A DNA stretch of 64,000 nt from the NCBI RefSeq assembly GCF_001039475.1, contig NZ_LELK01000004.1:1443097-1507096 (forward strand). Reading direction: 5' to 3'. Position numbers and translations under genes: made by a program. The notes below the pieces were generated by a model. It was given only the letters and a program-made list of their open reading frames with translations. It was not told the origin of the DNA and ran no database searches. Below are positions 41,868 through 52,257 of this stretch, one piece after another (within the stretch, counting starts at the first letter, position 1; every line of letters begins with the position of its first letter). This DNA comes from Guptibacillus hwajinpoensis. Its GTDB lineage: Bacteria > Bacillota > Bacilli > Bacillales > Guptibacillaceae.

Positions 41868-42908
41868 ATGTTAACAGAACGTCAACTATTCATTTTGCAA
41901 TTGTTGATTAACGACTACATTCAAACTGCTGAGCCAGTTGGTTCACGAACGATTTCAAAGCGTGAAGATGTTACTTTCAGCTCTGCAACGATTCGTAATG
42001 AGCTTGCGGACCTTGAAGAGATGGGGTACATCGAGAAAACGCATAGTTCGTCAGGTCGAGTTCCATCGGAAAAAGGCTATCGTTTCTATGTAGATAACCT
42101 TCTATCACCGCCTGTACTCTCTAAAAATGAAGTGAACAATATTCAATCGCTATTTGCAGAGAGAATGGTTGAGGTAGAGAAGGTCATTCAGCAGTCTGCC
42201 GGAATTCTTTCTGAACTTACACAATATACGTCGATTATACTTGGCCCTGAAGTATTTGAAACGAAGCTTCGACAAATTCAAATTATTCCTCTTTCGAAGG
42301 ATACAGCTGTCGTTATTTTGGTAGCTGACAGTGGCCATGTAGAGAACCGAACAATGAAAATTCCTCCTTCAGTTAGCATGTCTGATATTGAAAAAGTTGT
42401 TAATATCATGAATGAGCGCTTGAAGGATGTTCCACTAATTTCTTTGAAGTCGACAATGATGAAAGAAATGGCGACTGTACTGAAGAAGCACATCGAGAAT
42501 TACAATGAAGTTAATATGATGCTTGAAAATCTTTTTCTCTATACCAATGCAGAAAAAGTCTATTATGGCGGTAAAACCAATATTTTGACTCAGCCTGAAT
42601 TTAAAGATATCAATAAAGTTAGGCTATTGCTCAACACCTTTGAACAGGATGAAGTTATGTACAATGTACTTCGACCTGAAAAGAATGGTATTGAGGTGAA
42701 AATTGGTCAAGAAAACGATCTTGAGGCAATGCAGAATTGTAGCATTGTTACCGCAGACTATTTCATCGAAGGCAAAAGAATGGGCTCCATTGCTTTACTT
42801 GGGCCTACTCGAATGGAATATCAGCGATCAATGGGTATTCTCGGTTTCCTAGCAAATGATCTAACTAGGACGCTTACTGATCGATACCAAAGTTTCAAAC
42901 ACTGGTAA
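41868..42908 (+). CDS. hrcA: Heat-inducible transcription repressor HrcA
   Basis: Represses class I heat-shock genes at CIRCE. 346 residues. An N-terminal winged helix (LTERQLFILQLLINDYIQTA, shortened: ILQLLINDYIQTAEPVGSR), then SSATIRNELADLEEMGYIEK and THSSSGRVPSEKGYRFYVD; the C-terminal GAF-like part ends GILGFLANDLTRTLTD. Start 17 bases after CIRCE with GAGGTGATGAGGGG. Confidence 0.98.
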   Translation: MLTERQLFILQLLINDYIQTAEPVGSRTISKREDVTFSSATIRNELADLEEMGYIEKTHSSSGRVPSEKGYRFYVDNLLSPPVLSKNEVNNIQSLFAERMVEVEKVIQQSAGILSELTQYTSIILGPEVFETKLRQIQIIPLSKDTAVVILVADSGHVENRTMKIPPSVSMSDIEKVVNIMNERLKDVPLISLKSTMMKEMATVLKKHIENYNEVNMMLENLFLYTNAEKVYYGGKTNILTQPEFKDINKVRLLLNTFEQDEVMYNVLRPEKNGIEVKIGQENDLEAMQNCSIVTADYFIEGKRMGSIALLGPTRMEYQRSMGILGFLANDLTRTLTDRYQSFKHW

Positions 42909-43013
42909 ATTGGTAATAGTGAAGAAGGTGGGAGATACAATTCTTCCATCCTTTTCTATGAAAGGATATTCAAAAGAGAAAATTTGGTATATTTCGATAG
43001 GGAGGTGAAATTC

Positions 43014-43586
43014 GTGGAAAAGCAAAACAGTCATCAAGAGGAAGAAGAACTTCTAACGGAAGAAAACGATAATCTTGAGCAGGATGCTGAAGAGAATGAA
43101 GAACCTGAAGTTATTGAAGTATCTGAAACCAATGAAAATGATGAGCTTGAGAACTTGCAGAAGCAAGTAGAAGAGCTTGAGAATAAATATATGCGTACAC
43201 AGGCAGAATACGACAACTTCCGCCGTAGAACGCGTGAAGAACGTAGTGCTGATGCTAAATACCGTTCACAGAAGCTTGCTGAAGAGTTGCTTCCTGCTAT
43301 CGATAATTTTGAACGAGCTCTAGCTGTTCAAAGCGATAATGAGCAGGTCACATCATTGCTTACTGGAATGGAAATGGTGTACCGTCAGTTGAAAGATGCA
43401 CTTGCAAATGAGGGTGTTGAAGAAATTGGAAATGTAGGAGAAGCTTTCAATCCTCATCTCCATCAAGCAGTTATGCAAGTTGAGTCAGATGAACATGAGT
43501 CAGATGTTGTGGTTGAGGTCTTGCAGAAAGGCTATCAACTAAATGATCGTGTCCTTCGTCCTGCAATGGTGAAGGTAAGTTCATAA
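43014..43586 (+). CDS. grpE: Nucleotide exchange factor GrpE
   Basis: Releases ADP from DnaK. 190 residues: an acidic N-terminal tail, the long coiled coil (ELENLQKQVEELENKYMRTQ, shortened: LQKQVEELENKY) and the family motif RTQAEYDNFRRRTREER. The C-terminal beta domain has NPHLHQAVMQVES. GTG 43014 lies 8 bases after GGGAGGTGAAA; an in-frame start at 42984 would precede this RBS. In the CIRCE-controlled operon between hrcA and dnaK. Confidence 0.97.
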   Translation: MEKQNSHQEEEELLTEENDNLEQDAEENEEPEVIEVSETNENDELENLQKQVEELENKYMRTQAEYDNFRRRTREERSADAKYRSQKLAEELLPAIDNFERALAVQSDNEQVTSLLTGMEMVYRQLKDALANEGVEEIGNVGEAFNPHLHQAVMQVESDEHESDVVVEVLQKGYQLNDRVLRPAMVKVSS

Positions 43587-43617
43587 TTACATATTAAGAA
43601 ATAGGAGGTAGAACACA

Positions 43618-45453
43618 ATGAGTAAAATTATCGGTATTGACCTTGGTACAACAAACTCTTGTATAGCAGTAATGGAAGGCGGAGAAGCGACGGTTATCCC
43701 TAACCCGGAAGGTAGTCGTACAACTCCATCGGTTGTTGCATTTAAAGATGAAGAACGTCTAGTAGGTGAAGTTGCTAAGCGTCAAGCAATCACGAACCCT
43801 AATACGATCCAATCTATTAAGCGACATATGGGTACAGACCACAAAGAAGATGTGAATGGTAAAACATTCTCACCACAAGAAATTTCAGCAATCATTCTTC
43901 AAAAATTGAAGTCATATGCAGAAGACTATCTAGGTGAAGGCGTAGAGAAAGCAGTTATTACAGTACCTGCCTACTTTAACGATGCTGAGCGTCAGGCTAC
44001 AAAAGACGCTGGTAAAATCGCTGGTCTTGAAGTAGAGCGTATTGTAAACGAACCAACAGCTGCAGCACTAGCTTACGGTCTTGATAAAGAAGATGAAGAT
44101 CAAACAATTCTAGTATTTGACCTTGGTGGTGGTACGTTTGACGTATCAATCCTTGAACTTGGCGGAGGCGTATTTGAAGTTAAGTCTACTGCTGGTGACA
44201 ATCGTCTTGGTGGTGATGACTTTGACCAGGTAATCATCGATCACCTTGTTGCAGAATTCAAGAAAGATACTGGCGTTGACCTAGGTCAAGACAAAATGGC
44301 ACTACAACGCTTGAAAGACGCTGCTGAAAAAGCGAAGAAAGATCTTTCAGGAGTAGCACAAACTCAAATCTCTCTTCCATTTATTACTGCAGATGCTTCA
44401 GGACCTAAACACCTTGAGCTGAACCTAACTCGTGCTAAATTCGAAGAGCTTTCTGCAAATCTTGTAGAGCGTACAATGGCACCTACTCGCCAGGCTCTTA
44501 AAGATGCTGGAATGTCACCTTCTGAACTTGATAAAGTTATTCTTGTTGGTGGTTCAACTCGTATTCCTGCAGTACAAGATGCGATTAAGAAAGAAACAGG
44601 ACAAGATCCACACAAAGGCGTTAACCCTGATGAAGTAGTTGCACTTGGTGCAGCAATTCAAGCTGGTGTTATTGCTGGAGATGTGAAAGACGTTGTTCTT
44701 CTTGACGTAACACCTCTTTCTCTTGGTATCGAAACAATGGGTGGCGTATTTACTAAGCTTATCGAGCGTAATACAACGATCCCAACTAGTAAGTCACAGA
44801 CTTTCTCAACTGCAGCTGATAACCAACCTTCAGTTGATATTCATGTTCTTCAAGGTGAGCGCGAAATGGCTCAGTATAACAAGACTCTTGGTCGCTTCCA
44901 GCTGACTGATATTCCTCCAGCTCCACGAGGAACTCCGCAAATCGAAGTATCATTTGATATCGACAAAAACGGTATTGTGAACGTTCGTGCGAAGGATCTT
45001 GGTACGAATAAAGAACAGTCTATTACAATCAAATCTTCAAGCGGTCTTTCAGATGACGAGATTGAGAACATGGTGAAAGACGCTGAAGCGAACGCTGAAG
45101 ATGATAAGAAGCGTCGCGAAGAAGTTGAAACACGTAACGAAGCTGATCAGCTAGTGTTTACTACTGATAAGACTCTTAAAGACCTTGAAGGTCAAGTAGA
45201 GGAAGAAGAAGTAACAAAAGCTAACGAAGCTAAAGATAAAGTAAAAGCAGCACTTGAAAATGACGACATTGAAGCAATTCGCACTGCGAAAGATGAGCTT
45301 CAAGAAATCGTTCAAGCACTTTCAATGAAAGTATATGAGCAAGCTGCACAAGCTCAACAAGCTCAAGCTGGCGAAGAAGGCGGAGCTGAGCAAACTGACG
45401 ACAACGTTGTCGATGCAGAATACGAAGAAGTAAACGAAGACGACAAAAAGTAA
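43618..45453 (+). CDS. dnaK: Chaperone DnaK (Hsp70)
   Basis: ATP-dependent chaperone, 611 residues. ATPase domain: [48 protein letters not shown] and [12 protein letters not shown]. Substrate domain: [18 protein letters not shown], shortened here to [10 protein letters not shown], and the linker VVLLDV. The tail is Gln/Ala-rich and ends [23 protein letters not shown] long terminator follows, separating it from dnaJ. Confidence 0.99.
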   Translation: MSKIIGIDLGTTNSCIAVMEGGEATVIPNPEGSRTTPSVVAFKDEERLVGEVAKRQAITNPNTIQSIKRHMGTDHKEDVNGKTFSPQEISAIILQKLKSYAEDYLGEGVEKAVITVPAYFNDAERQATKDAGKIAGLEVERIVNEPTAAALAYGLDKEDEDQTILVFDLGGGTFDVSILELGGGVFEVKSTAGDNRLGGDDFDQVIIDHLVAEFKKDTGVDLGQDKMALQRLKDAAEKAKKDLSGVAQTQISLPFITADASGPKHLELNLTRAKFEELSANLVERTMAPTRQALKDAGMSPSELDKVILVGGSTRIPAVQDAIKKETGQDPHKGVNPDEVVALGAAIQAGVIAGDVKDVVLLDVTPLSLGIETMGGVFTKLIERNTTIPTSKSQTFSTAADNQPSVDIHVLQGEREMAQYNKTLGRFQLTDIPPAPRGTPQIEVSFDIDKNGIVNVRAKDLGTNKEQSITIKSSSGLSDDEIENMVKDAEANAEDDKKRREEVETRNEADQLVFTTDKTLKDLEGQVEEEEVTKANEAKDKVKAALENDDIEAIRTAKDELQEIVQALSMKVYEQAAQAQQAQAGEEGGAEQTDDNVVDAEYEEVNEDDKK

Positions 45454-45465
45454 GAATATGATACG

Positions 45466-45506
45466 AAAAAAGTCAAAGTCAGGCGTATCTTGGCTTTGAC
45501 TTTTTT
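45466..45506 (+). terminator. Terminator after dnaK
   Basis: AAAAAAGTCAAAG / CTTTGACTTTTTT stem with a 15-base loop, ending in a T-run. Confidence 0.9.
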
Positions 45507-45570
45507 CATAGGTAAGAAAAGATTTGTTTACCTACAAAAAACTAACACAATATCACATTCTGTCATGTCT

Positions 45571-45634
45571 AGCTTTAGCACCTTACTGGTTAAACTCATT
45601 TAGAGGCTAATGGAGGAAGTAAGGCGCTTAAGCT
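45571..45634. repeat. Imperfect inverted-repeat element (short dispersed repeat, family C)
   Basis: AGCTTTAGCACCTTACT (45571-45587) pairs imperfectly with AGTAAGGCGCTTAAGCT (45618-45634) around a 30-base loop. The TGTCTAGCT...GGCGCT layout recalls small palindromic repeats common between genes in Bacillaceae (from memory). Only one copy is seen in this window. Confidence 0.5.
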
Positions 45635-45806
45635 TTTCTTATGCTTTACAACGTAAAACGGAAATTTACACCATATACGGGTGATAATGCACGTTTTTCG
45701 ACTGTTTGCTGTTCAACGTTCACTGGTGCTAACGATATAGTATTGCAGAGCGTATAAACTCAATGATATGATAAACGTTATGTGAAGAGAATCGGGAGTG
45801 GATACG

Positions 45807-46916
45807 ATGAGTAAACGAGATTATTATGAAGTGTTAGGCGTCAGTCGAGATGCTTCAGAAGCTGAGATGAAAAAAGCTTATCGAAAGCTTGCAAAGCAAT
45901 ACCATCCGGATATCAACCAAGAACCGGGTGCGGACGAGAAGTTTAAAGAAGTGACGGAAGCTTATGAAGTACTAAGTGACTCTCAGAAGAAAGCTCAGTA
46001 CGATCAGTTTGGACACACAGATCCTAATCAAGGCTTTGGTGGTGGCGGTGCCGACTTTGGTGGCTTTGGTGATATCTTTGATATGTTCTTTGGCGGCGGC
46101 GGTCGCAGAAACCCAAATGCTCCTAGACAAGGCGCTGATCTGCAATATTCAATGGAACTCACCTTTGAAGAAGCAGCTTTCGGAAAAGAAACGGATATTT
46201 TCATTCCTAAAGAAGAGGAATGTTCAACATGTGATGGCTCCGGTGCAAAGCCAGGTACTTCACCTGAAACATGCTCACACTGTGGAGGCGCTGGTCAGCT
46301 AAATGTCGAGCAGAACACACCATTTGGTCGAGTAGTAAACCGTCGCGTTTGTCATCACTGTGAAGGTACAGGTAAACTTATTAAAGATAAATGTAAAACA
46401 TGCCGTGGTAAAGGCAAGGTAGAAGTCAAGAAGAAGATTCATGTGAAACTTCCAGCTGGTATAGACGAAGGTCAACAAATCCGCATTACTGGAAAAGGTG
46501 AAGCGGGAGTCAATGGTGGCCCTCCAGGAGATCTATTTGTAGTTGTTTATGTAAGATCACATGATTTTTACGAACGTAGCGGTGACGATGTATTGTGTCA
46601 GATGCCAATCACATTCTCTCAAGCTGGTCTTGGTGACGAAATCGAAGTTCCTACTCTACACGGAAAAGTTAAGCTTAAAGTTCCTGCTGGAACGCAAAGT
46701 GGAACGAATTTCCGACTTAAAGGAAAAGGAATTCAAAATGTTAGAGGATATGGTCAGGGAGATCAACATGTTAAGATACAGGTTATTACACCAAAACATT
46801 TGACTGATCGCCAAAAAGATTTACTACGTGAATTTAGTGAAATCTCCGGACAGGTGCCTGATGAGCAGCATGAGAATTTCTTCTCTAAAGTGAAGAAAGC
46901 ATTTAAAGGAGAGTAA
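45807..46916 (+). CDS. dnaJ: Chaperone DnaJ (Hsp40, type A)
   Basis: Co-chaperone that loads substrate on DnaK. 369 residues. J domain with the HPD motif in [12 protein letters not shown] (near residue 31), a Gly/Phe-rich linker, then four CxxCxGxG zinc modules ([40 protein letters not shown]) and the two barrel domains. ATG 45807 lies after CGGGAGTGG; three codons upstream another ATG lacks spacing. Confidence 0.98.
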   Translation: MSKRDYYEVLGVSRDASEAEMKKAYRKLAKQYHPDINQEPGADEKFKEVTEAYEVLSDSQKKAQYDQFGHTDPNQGFGGGGADFGGFGDIFDMFFGGGGRRNPNAPRQGADLQYSMELTFEEAAFGKETDIFIPKEEECSTCDGSGAKPGTSPETCSHCGGAGQLNVEQNTPFGRVVNRRVCHHCEGTGKLIKDKCKTCRGKGKVEVKKKIHVKLPAGIDEGQQIRITGKGEAGVNGGPPGDLFVVVYVRSHDFYERSGDDVLCQMPITFSQAGLGDEIEVPTLHGKVKLKVPAGTQSGTNFRLKGKGIQNVRGYGQGDQHVKIQVITPKHLTDRQKDLLREFSEISGQVPDEQHENFFSKVKKAFKGE

Positions 46917-47008
46917 GAAAACTGAAAGCTGGTAACAGATTGCAGGCGAGTCTCATGGCCTGCCTGTTTCCTTTCCGAAAATAGGATCCAAAGAGGAGTG
47001 GGCAATAA

Positions 47009-47953
47009 ATGAAATGGTCTGAAATAAGCATTCATACAACGAATGAAGCGATTGAAGCAGTATCAAATATCCTGCATGAAGCCGGTGCCAGTGGGGTTGT
47101 CATTGAAGACCCTATGGATCTTGTGAAAGCTTGGGATACTACTTTCGGAGAGGTTTATCAGCTTAATCCAGATGATTACCCTGAAGAAGGGGTTATTTTA
47201 AAAGCGTATATGCCAGTAAATAGTTTTCTTGGTGAAACGGTTGAACAAATTAAAGAAGCGATCAATGGATTACTCGTTTATGACATCGATTTAGGGCATA
47301 ACACTGTTCAAATAAGTGAAGTAAATGAAGAAGAATGGGCTACGGCATGGAAGAAATACTATAAACCTGTCAAAATTTCAGAACGAATTACAATTACGCC
47401 AACTTGGGAAGAGTACACGCCTGTAAACACCGATGAAATCATTATTGAGCTTGATCCGGGAATGGCATTCGGAACTGGAACACATCCTACTACTGTTTTA
47501 TGTGTTCAAGCACTCGAGAAAATCATTCAACCAGGTCAACGCGTCATTGATGTCGGTACAGGTTCTGGTGTACTAAGCATTGCCGCTGCAAGCCTTGGAG
47601 CGGATTCCGTAGATGCTCTTGATTTAGATGAAGTAGCAGTTAAGAGTGCTAGATTAAATACTAAATTGAATAAAGTGCATAGTAAAATCCAAGTAAGCCA
47701 AAACAATCTACTCGATAATATCCAGGAACAATACGATGTTGTTGTGGCTAATCTTCTTTCTGAAATTATTATTCGTTTCACAGATGACGTGGCTAAAGTA
47801 CTAAAGCCAGGCGGTGCGTTTATTACTTCAGGGATTATTACTGCGAAAAAGGATGAAGTAAAGCAATCAATTATCGATCAAGGTCTTGAAATTGAAGAAA
47901 CGCTTCAAATGGAAGATTGGGTTGCATTTATTGCAAGAAAACCTTACGAGTAG
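47009..47953 (+). CDS. prmA: Ribosomal protein uL11 methyltransferase
   Basis: Methylates ribosomal protein L11. 314 residues. N-terminal L11-binding domain ([19 protein letters not shown], shortened: [16 protein letters not shown]), then the catalytic domain with [30 protein letters not shown] (SAM) and [23 protein letters not shown]. It heads the prmA-rsmE-mtaB group that follows dnaJ in many Firmicutes. Confidence 0.97.
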   Translation: MKWSEISIHTTNEAIEAVSNILHEAGASGVVIEDPMDLVKAWDTTFGEVYQLNPDDYPEEGVILKAYMPVNSFLGETVEQIKEAINGLLVYDIDLGHNTVQISEVNEEEWATAWKKYYKPVKISERITITPTWEEYTPVNTDEIIIELDPGMAFGTGTHPTTVLCVQALEKIIQPGQRVIDVGTGSGVLSIAAASLGADSVDALDLDEVAVKSARLNTKLNKVHSKIQVSQNNLLDNIQEQYDVVVANLLSEIIIRFTDDVAKVLKPGGAFITSGIITAKKDEVKQSIIDQGLEIEETLQMEDWVAFIARKPYE

Positions 47954-47965
47954 AGGGAGAGTCTA

Positions 47966-48715
47966 ATGCAACGATACTTTATTCCTGAAACGAATATAAC
48001 TGATAATCAAGTTACAATTGAAGGTGAAGATGTTAAGCACATTTCAAGAGTAATGCGGATGACAACAGGTGACCATATTATTTGTTGTTCGGAAGAAGGT
48101 CGATCTGCTCTATGCCGAATCACGCAAATTGAGTCTGAATTTGTCTTAGCTGTTCCGGAACAATGGCTTGATGAGAAGAAGAAACTGCCTGTTCATGTTA
48201 CAATCGTTCAGGGCATGCCCAAAGGGGACAAACTCGAAACGGTTATACAGAAGGGTACGGAGCTCGGTGCCGATACGTTTCTACCTTTTAAAGCTGAGCG
48301 GTCTGTAGTAAAATGGGATCAGCAAAAAAGCAGTAAAAAACTTCAACGACTCAAAAAAATTGCGAAGGAAGCTGCTGAGCAATCACATAGAACAACGATC
48401 CCTTCCATTGAGGAGCCTTATTCCATTACATCACTTATTGAAAGAAGTAAGTCTTACGAACATAAATTGATTGCTTATGAAGAAGAAGCAAAAGCAGGTG
48501 AGTCTGCTGCACTCGTTCAAACGCTCCACGAGGCAAACGTGAATGATCGTTTCATGATTGTATTCGGACCAGAAGGCGGACTATCAGATAAAGAAGTAGG
48601 CTTGCTTAAAGAGGCTGGATTTACTTCCTGCGGTCTCGGCCCAAGAATTTTACGAACAGAGACGGCTGCCATGTATGTACTGGCAGCAATCTCATATCAT
48701 TTTGAATTAAATTAA
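47966..48715 (+). CDS. rsmE: 16S rRNA (uridine1498-N3)-methyltransferase RsmE
   Basis: SPOUT methyltransferase acting on U1498 of 16S rRNA. 249 residues. An N-terminal PUA-like part (VKHISRVMRMTTGDHIICC, shortened: HISRVMRMTTGD), then QGMPKGDKLETVIQKGTELG and the knot with IVFGPEGGLSDKEV and LGPRILRTETAAMYVLAAI (shortened: LGPRILRTETA). RBS GAGGGAGAG. 12 bases after prmA. Confidence 0.97.
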   Translation: MQRYFIPETNITDNQVTIEGEDVKHISRVMRMTTGDHIICCSEEGRSALCRITQIESEFVLAVPEQWLDEKKKLPVHVTIVQGMPKGDKLETVIQKGTELGADTFLPFKAERSVVKWDQQKSSKKLQRLKKIAKEAAEQSHRTTIPSIEEPYSITSLIERSKSYEHKLIAYEEEAKAGESAALVQTLHEANVNDRFMIVFGPEGGLSDKEVGLLKEAGFTSCGLGPRILRTETAAMYVLAAISYHFELN

Positions 48716-48727
48716 TGAGGTGATTAT

Positions 48728-50083
48728 ATGCCTTCAGTTGCTTTCCATACGCTAGGCTGTAAAGTAAACCATTACGAGACGGAAGCGATCTGGCAATTGT
48801 TTAAAGACCATGATTACGAACGAGTAGAGTTTGATCATGCGTCAGATGTTTATGTTATAAATACGTGTACGGTTACGAATACTGGTGATAAGAAAAGTAG
48901 ACAGGTTATTCGTCGTGCCATTCGAAAAAATCCTGATGCTGTCATCTGTGTGACGGGCTGTTATGCCCAGACATCACCTGCTGAAATCATGGCGATTCCA
49001 GGTGTTGATGTGGTAGTTGGAACCCAAGACCGTGTAAAAATGCTCGATTACATCGAACAATACAAACGTGAGAGAGAACCAGTTAACGGCGTTGGTAACA
49101 TCATGAAAGCACGTGTTTATGAAGAACTTGAGGTACCAGCATTTACGGATCGTACTCGAGCTTCACTTAAGATACAAGAAGGGTGTAATAACTTCTGTAC
49201 ATTCTGTATCATTCCATGGGCTAGAGGCCTTCTTAGATCTCGTGAACCGGAAGCTGTTATTACGCAAGCACAACAACTTGTTGATGCGGGTTATAAAGAG
49301 ATAGTCTTAACAGGTATCCACACAGCGGGATATGGAGAAGATTTAAAGGACTATAATTTTGCCCAACTTCTTCGAGATCTTGATGCTAATGTGAAAGGTC
49401 TTAAACGAATTCGCATTTCATCAATTGAAGCAAGTCAAGTTACAGATGAAGTGATTGAAGTATTAAATGCATCTGACAAAGTTGTGCCACATCTTCACAT
49501 TCCGCTTCAATCTGGTTCCAACACCGTTCTTCAGCGTATGAGAAGGAAGTATACGATGGAAATGTTTGGCGAACGTCTTGACCGGCTTAAAGAAGCACTT
49601 CCAGGACTTGCGATAACATCAGACGTAATTGTAGGTTTTCCAGGTGAGACGGATGAGGAGTTTCAGGAAACGTATGACTTTATAGCGAATCATAAGTTTT
49701 CAGAGCTTCACGTTTTTCCATTTTCTAAGCGGACTGGTACACCTGCTGCTCGCATGGAAGATCAAGTAGATGATGACGTAAAGAATAAACGTGTCCATCA
49801 TCTTATTAACCTTTCCAATCAGCTAGCCAAGGAATATGCTTCCCGTTATGAAGGGGAAGTACTTGAAGTGATTCCAGAAGAGAAATTCAAAGATGAGCCT
49901 GCTTCTAACTTATATGTAGGTTATACAGCAAACTACATGAAAGTGATTTTTGAAGCAACAGAAGAAATGGTTGGTAGTATTGTTAAAGTAAAGATTACGA
50001 AAGCAGGTTATCCTTATAACGAGGGACAATTCGTTCGTGTTATGAGTGAAGATGAGCCAACTACAGCTGTTGCCTCATTTTAA
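48728..50083 (+). CDS. mtaB: tRNA t6A37 methylthiotransferase MtaB
   Basis: Adds a methylthio group to t6A at tRNA position 37. 451 residues. N-terminal cluster cysteines in TLGCKVNHYE, INTCTVTN and VTGCYAQ; radical SAM site EGCNNFCTFCIIPWARG (CxxxCxxC); then VGFPGETDEEF and a C-terminal TRAM domain. Two 4Fe-4S clusters expected. RBS TGAGGTGATT. B. subtilis yqeV is in the same position. Confidence 0.97.
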   Translation: MPSVAFHTLGCKVNHYETEAIWQLFKDHDYERVEFDHASDVYVINTCTVTNTGDKKSRQVIRRAIRKNPDAVICVTGCYAQTSPAEIMAIPGVDVVVGTQDRVKMLDYIEQYKREREPVNGVGNIMKARVYEELEVPAFTDRTRASLKIQEGCNNFCTFCIIPWARGLLRSREPEAVITQAQQLVDAGYKEIVLTGIHTAGYGEDLKDYNFAQLLRDLDANVKGLKRIRISSIEASQVTDEVIEVLNASDKVVPHLHIPLQSGSNTVLQRMRRKYTMEMFGERLDRLKEALPGLAITSDVIVGFPGETDEEFQETYDFIANHKFSELHVFPFSKRTGTPAARMEDQVDDDVKNKRVHHLINLSNQLAKEYASRYEGEVLEVIPEEKFKDEPASNLYVGYTANYMKVIFEATEEMVGSIVKVKITKAGYPYNEGQFVRVMSEDEPTTAVASF

Positions 50084-50088
50084 CTATA

Positions 50089-50193
50089 TAGCTATGTTAG
50101 CTCATATTGTTAATTGCTCGCCTTTCAGCTCTGCTGAAAGGTCACCACGGGCGTAAATGAGCCAACAATCAACACTGTTCATTAACATAGCCA
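50089..50193. repeat. MITE-like inverted-repeat element (family B)
   Basis: About 105 bases with nested inverted repeats: outer GCTATGTTA (50091-50099) / TAACATAGC (50183-50191) and inner CCTTTCAG (50121-50128) / CTGAAAGG (50134-50141), plus GCTCAT/ATGAGC between them. It starts 6 bases after the mtaB stop and could act as its terminator. A similar sequence is frequent in Bacillaceae genomes (from memory). No coding capacity. Confidence 0.7.
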
Positions 50194-50228
50194 ATTAAAT
50201 AAAACAATGTTTGAAGGGATGAAAGATA

Positions 50229-50900
50229 ATGAATAAAGAATTAGCGAGAATGATAGACCATACAGCTCTTAAACCAGATACAAGTCGTGAGCAAATTGAG
50301 AAGCTTTGCGAAGAAGCAAGAGAGTTTAACTTTGCTTCTGTGTGTGTAAATCCTACGTGGGTTTCACTAGCAGCGGAAAGATTAGAGGGTGCTGAAGCTA
50401 AAGTATGTACAGTAATTGGTTTTCCTCTAGGAGCCGTAACAACTGAAACAAAAGCATTCGAAACAAAGGATGCAATTGAGAAAGGTGCTACTGAAGTTGA
50501 TATGGTTATCAACATTGGGGCACTTAAAGACGGCGATAACAGTCTAGTTGAACAAGATATTAAGGCTGTTGTTGATGCAGCAAAAGGAAAAGCACTTGTG
50601 AAAGTGATTATCGAAACATGCCTTCTGACAGATGAGGAGAAAAAGCGCGCTTGTGAACTATCTGTTAAAGCTGGTGCTGATTTTGTTAAAACGTCTACAG
50701 GCTTCTCAACTGGTGGTGCAACGGTTGAAGATATTAAATTAATGAGACAAACTGTTGGTCCTGATCTTGGAGTGAAAGCTTCAGGTGGTGTGCGTGATCT
50801 AGAAGGATCACAAGCTATGATCGATGCAGGAGCAACTCGAATTGGTGCAAGTGCAGGAGTAAAAATTGTACAAGGTGAAACAGCTGACACTGACTACTAA
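50229..50900 (+). CDS. deoC: Deoxyribose-phosphate aldolase
   Basis: Cleaves 2-deoxyribose 5-phosphate to acetaldehyde and glyceraldehyde 3-phosphate in nucleoside catabolism. 223 residues. TIM-barrel motifs: [41 protein letters not shown], the Schiff-base lysine region [13 protein letters not shown] and VKASGGVRD with the second lysine. RBS GAAGGGATG. No other deo gene adjacent. Confidence 0.98.
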   Translation: MNKELARMIDHTALKPDTSREQIEKLCEEAREFNFASVCVNPTWVSLAAERLEGAEAKVCTVIGFPLGAVTTETKAFETKDAIEKGATEVDMVINIGALKDGDNSLVEQDIKAVVDAAKGKALVKVIIETCLLTDEEKKRACELSVKAGADFVKTSTGFSTGGATVEDIKLMRQTVGPDLGVKASGGVRDLEGSQAMIDAGATRIGASAGVKIVQGETADTDY

Positions 50901-50908
50901 GAAGATTA

Positions 50909-50937
50909 AACAACCGTCCATAGGCGGTTGTTTTTTT
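50909..50937. terminator. Terminator between deoC and yqeW
   Basis: AACAACCG-TCCATAGG-CGGTTGTT followed by TTTTT, between the convergent deoC and yqeW genes; the right part overlaps the end of yqeW. Confidence 0.9.
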
Positions 50938-51871
50938 ATGTTAAATGATTTCCTTTATGAATCTTTTCGATAGTCTTTGCTAGCACTCCAGTTAATGGTA
51001 AGAGTAATAATGAAGAAAGAACATTGAAAAGAAGCGATACATGTGCGAGCTGTGCGTCAGGCAAGGCCGTAACATAAGCTACGATCTCACCGAATTTCGT
51101 AATGAAAGGGAAGAAAAGTGTAACACCAATAATATTAATCCATACATGGGCATATGCGGCAAGCTTTGCCTCTTTGGTACTTCCGAAGCTTGCAATAAGT
51201 GCTGTAATACAAGTTCCTATATTAGCACCGTATATGATTGCGATAGCGGAAGGTAGAGTAAGTAGATCCTGATTAATAAAGCTCATTGTGATACCAGTTG
51301 TTGCTGTACTAGATTGAATTAGGGCGGTTAATAGTGTTCCAACACCTATACCATAAAATAGACTGGAGTTAGATTCATTAATGATATGTTCAAAGAAGGT
51401 GAGTGTTGAGAGAGGAACAGCCATTGCTTCTAGCCCATGCATTGCTACAAAAATACTTCCAAGTCCGAAAAGAACAGTACCTATACTAAATAACAATTGC
51501 TTTCTTATTTGCAGTAAAAGAAAACCGACTAATAGAAATGGAATCGTAAATTGATCAGGGTTTAATGTCATAAGTTCAGCAGTAACCGTCGTACCGATAT
51601 TCGTTCCAAGAATAATACCTATGGATTGCCTAAACGTGAGAACTTTGGCAGTAATCAATCCAATTGTAATTACCATAACGGCTGAGCTACTTTGCAGAAT
51701 GGAAGTAACGATTATTCCTGTCATTAATCCACGTAAAGGTGTGGAAGAAGCTTGATAAAGAAATTCTTGCATCCTGCTATTTGAAAGAGACTTTAATCCG
51801 ATACGGAGAGTGGCCATACCAAAAAGAAAGATACTTATAAAAACAATAAAGGATGCAACGTATGGACTCAT
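50936..51871 (-). CDS. yqeW: Na+/Pi-cotransporter family protein (YqeW-like)
   Basis: Inner-membrane protein of the NptA/PhoU-less Na+/phosphate symporter family, 311 residues, about 8-9 transmembrane helices. Inverted QSS repeats, the family hallmark: ILQSSSAVMVITIGL and ALIQSSTATTGITMSF, each followed by GTNIGTTVTA or GANIGTCITA. There is no C-terminal PhoU domain. The start is ATG 51871; an in-frame TTG at 51883 abuts AAAGGAG. Single gene, between deoC and rpsU on the opposite strand. Confidence 0.92.
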   Translation of the reverse strand: MSPYVASFIVFISIFLFGMATLRIGLKSLSNSRMQEFLYQASSTPLRGLMTGIIVTSILQSSSAVMVITIGLITAKVLTFRQSIGIILGTNIGTTVTAELMTLNPDQFTIPFLLVGFLLLQIRKQLLFSIGTVLFGLGSIFVAMHGLEAMAVPLSTLTFFEHIINESNSSLFYGIGVGTLLTALIQSSTATTGITMSFINQDLLTLPSAIAIIYGANIGTCITALIASFGSTKEAKLAAYAHVWINIIGVTLFFPFITKFGEIVAYVTALPDAQLAHVSLLFNVLSSLLLLPLTGVLAKTIEKIHKGNHLT

Positions 51872-52063
51872 TAACTGGGACAACTCCTTTCCACTGAAAG
51901 TTTATGGGAAGAAAGAAAGACAAATGCTTGTTTTTTATTGTGAATTAAAATTAGTGAAAGAAATGTTGATAAATTGGACGTGATATATTATAATTGCAGG
52001 TGACATGTCTTTGTTAGAAAGTCATGTGTTATGATTGTGTATGTTTTGGAGGGAGGGATAGAG

Positions 52064-52240
52064 ATGGCGGAAACTCGCGTGCGTAAGAACGAGTCGATCG
52101 ATGATGCTCTGCGTCGCTTCAAGAGAACGGTTTCTAAAGAAGGCACTATGGCTGAAGTTAAGAAGCGCAAGCACTATGAAAAGCCAAGTGTTAAGCGTAA
52201 AAAGAAATCTGAGGCAGCAAGGAAAAAGCGTAAGTTCTAA
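52064..52240 (+). CDS. rpsU: 30S ribosomal protein bS21
   Basis: 58-residue very basic protein of the small subunit platform. Family sequence [20 protein letters not shown] and a C-terminal Lys/Arg-rich tail ending KKRKF. ATG 52064 follows GGAGGGAGGGATAGAG. Followed 17 bases later by yqeY, as in most Bacillus. Confidence 0.98.
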   Translation: MAETRVRKNESIDDALRRFKRTVSKEGTMAEVKKRKHYEKPSVKRKKKSEAARKKRKF

Positions 52241-52257
52241 GAGAGGGTGTTAGGTCA

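Larger units (their letters stand above)
45454..45806. other. 353-base dnaK-dnaJ intergenic region
   Basis: It holds the dnaK terminator, an imperfect inverted-repeat element (described separately) and, towards dnaJ, AT-rich sequence that should contain a dnaJ promoter. No ORF with a ribosome site was seen. No second CIRCE element was found here. Confidence 0.6.
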
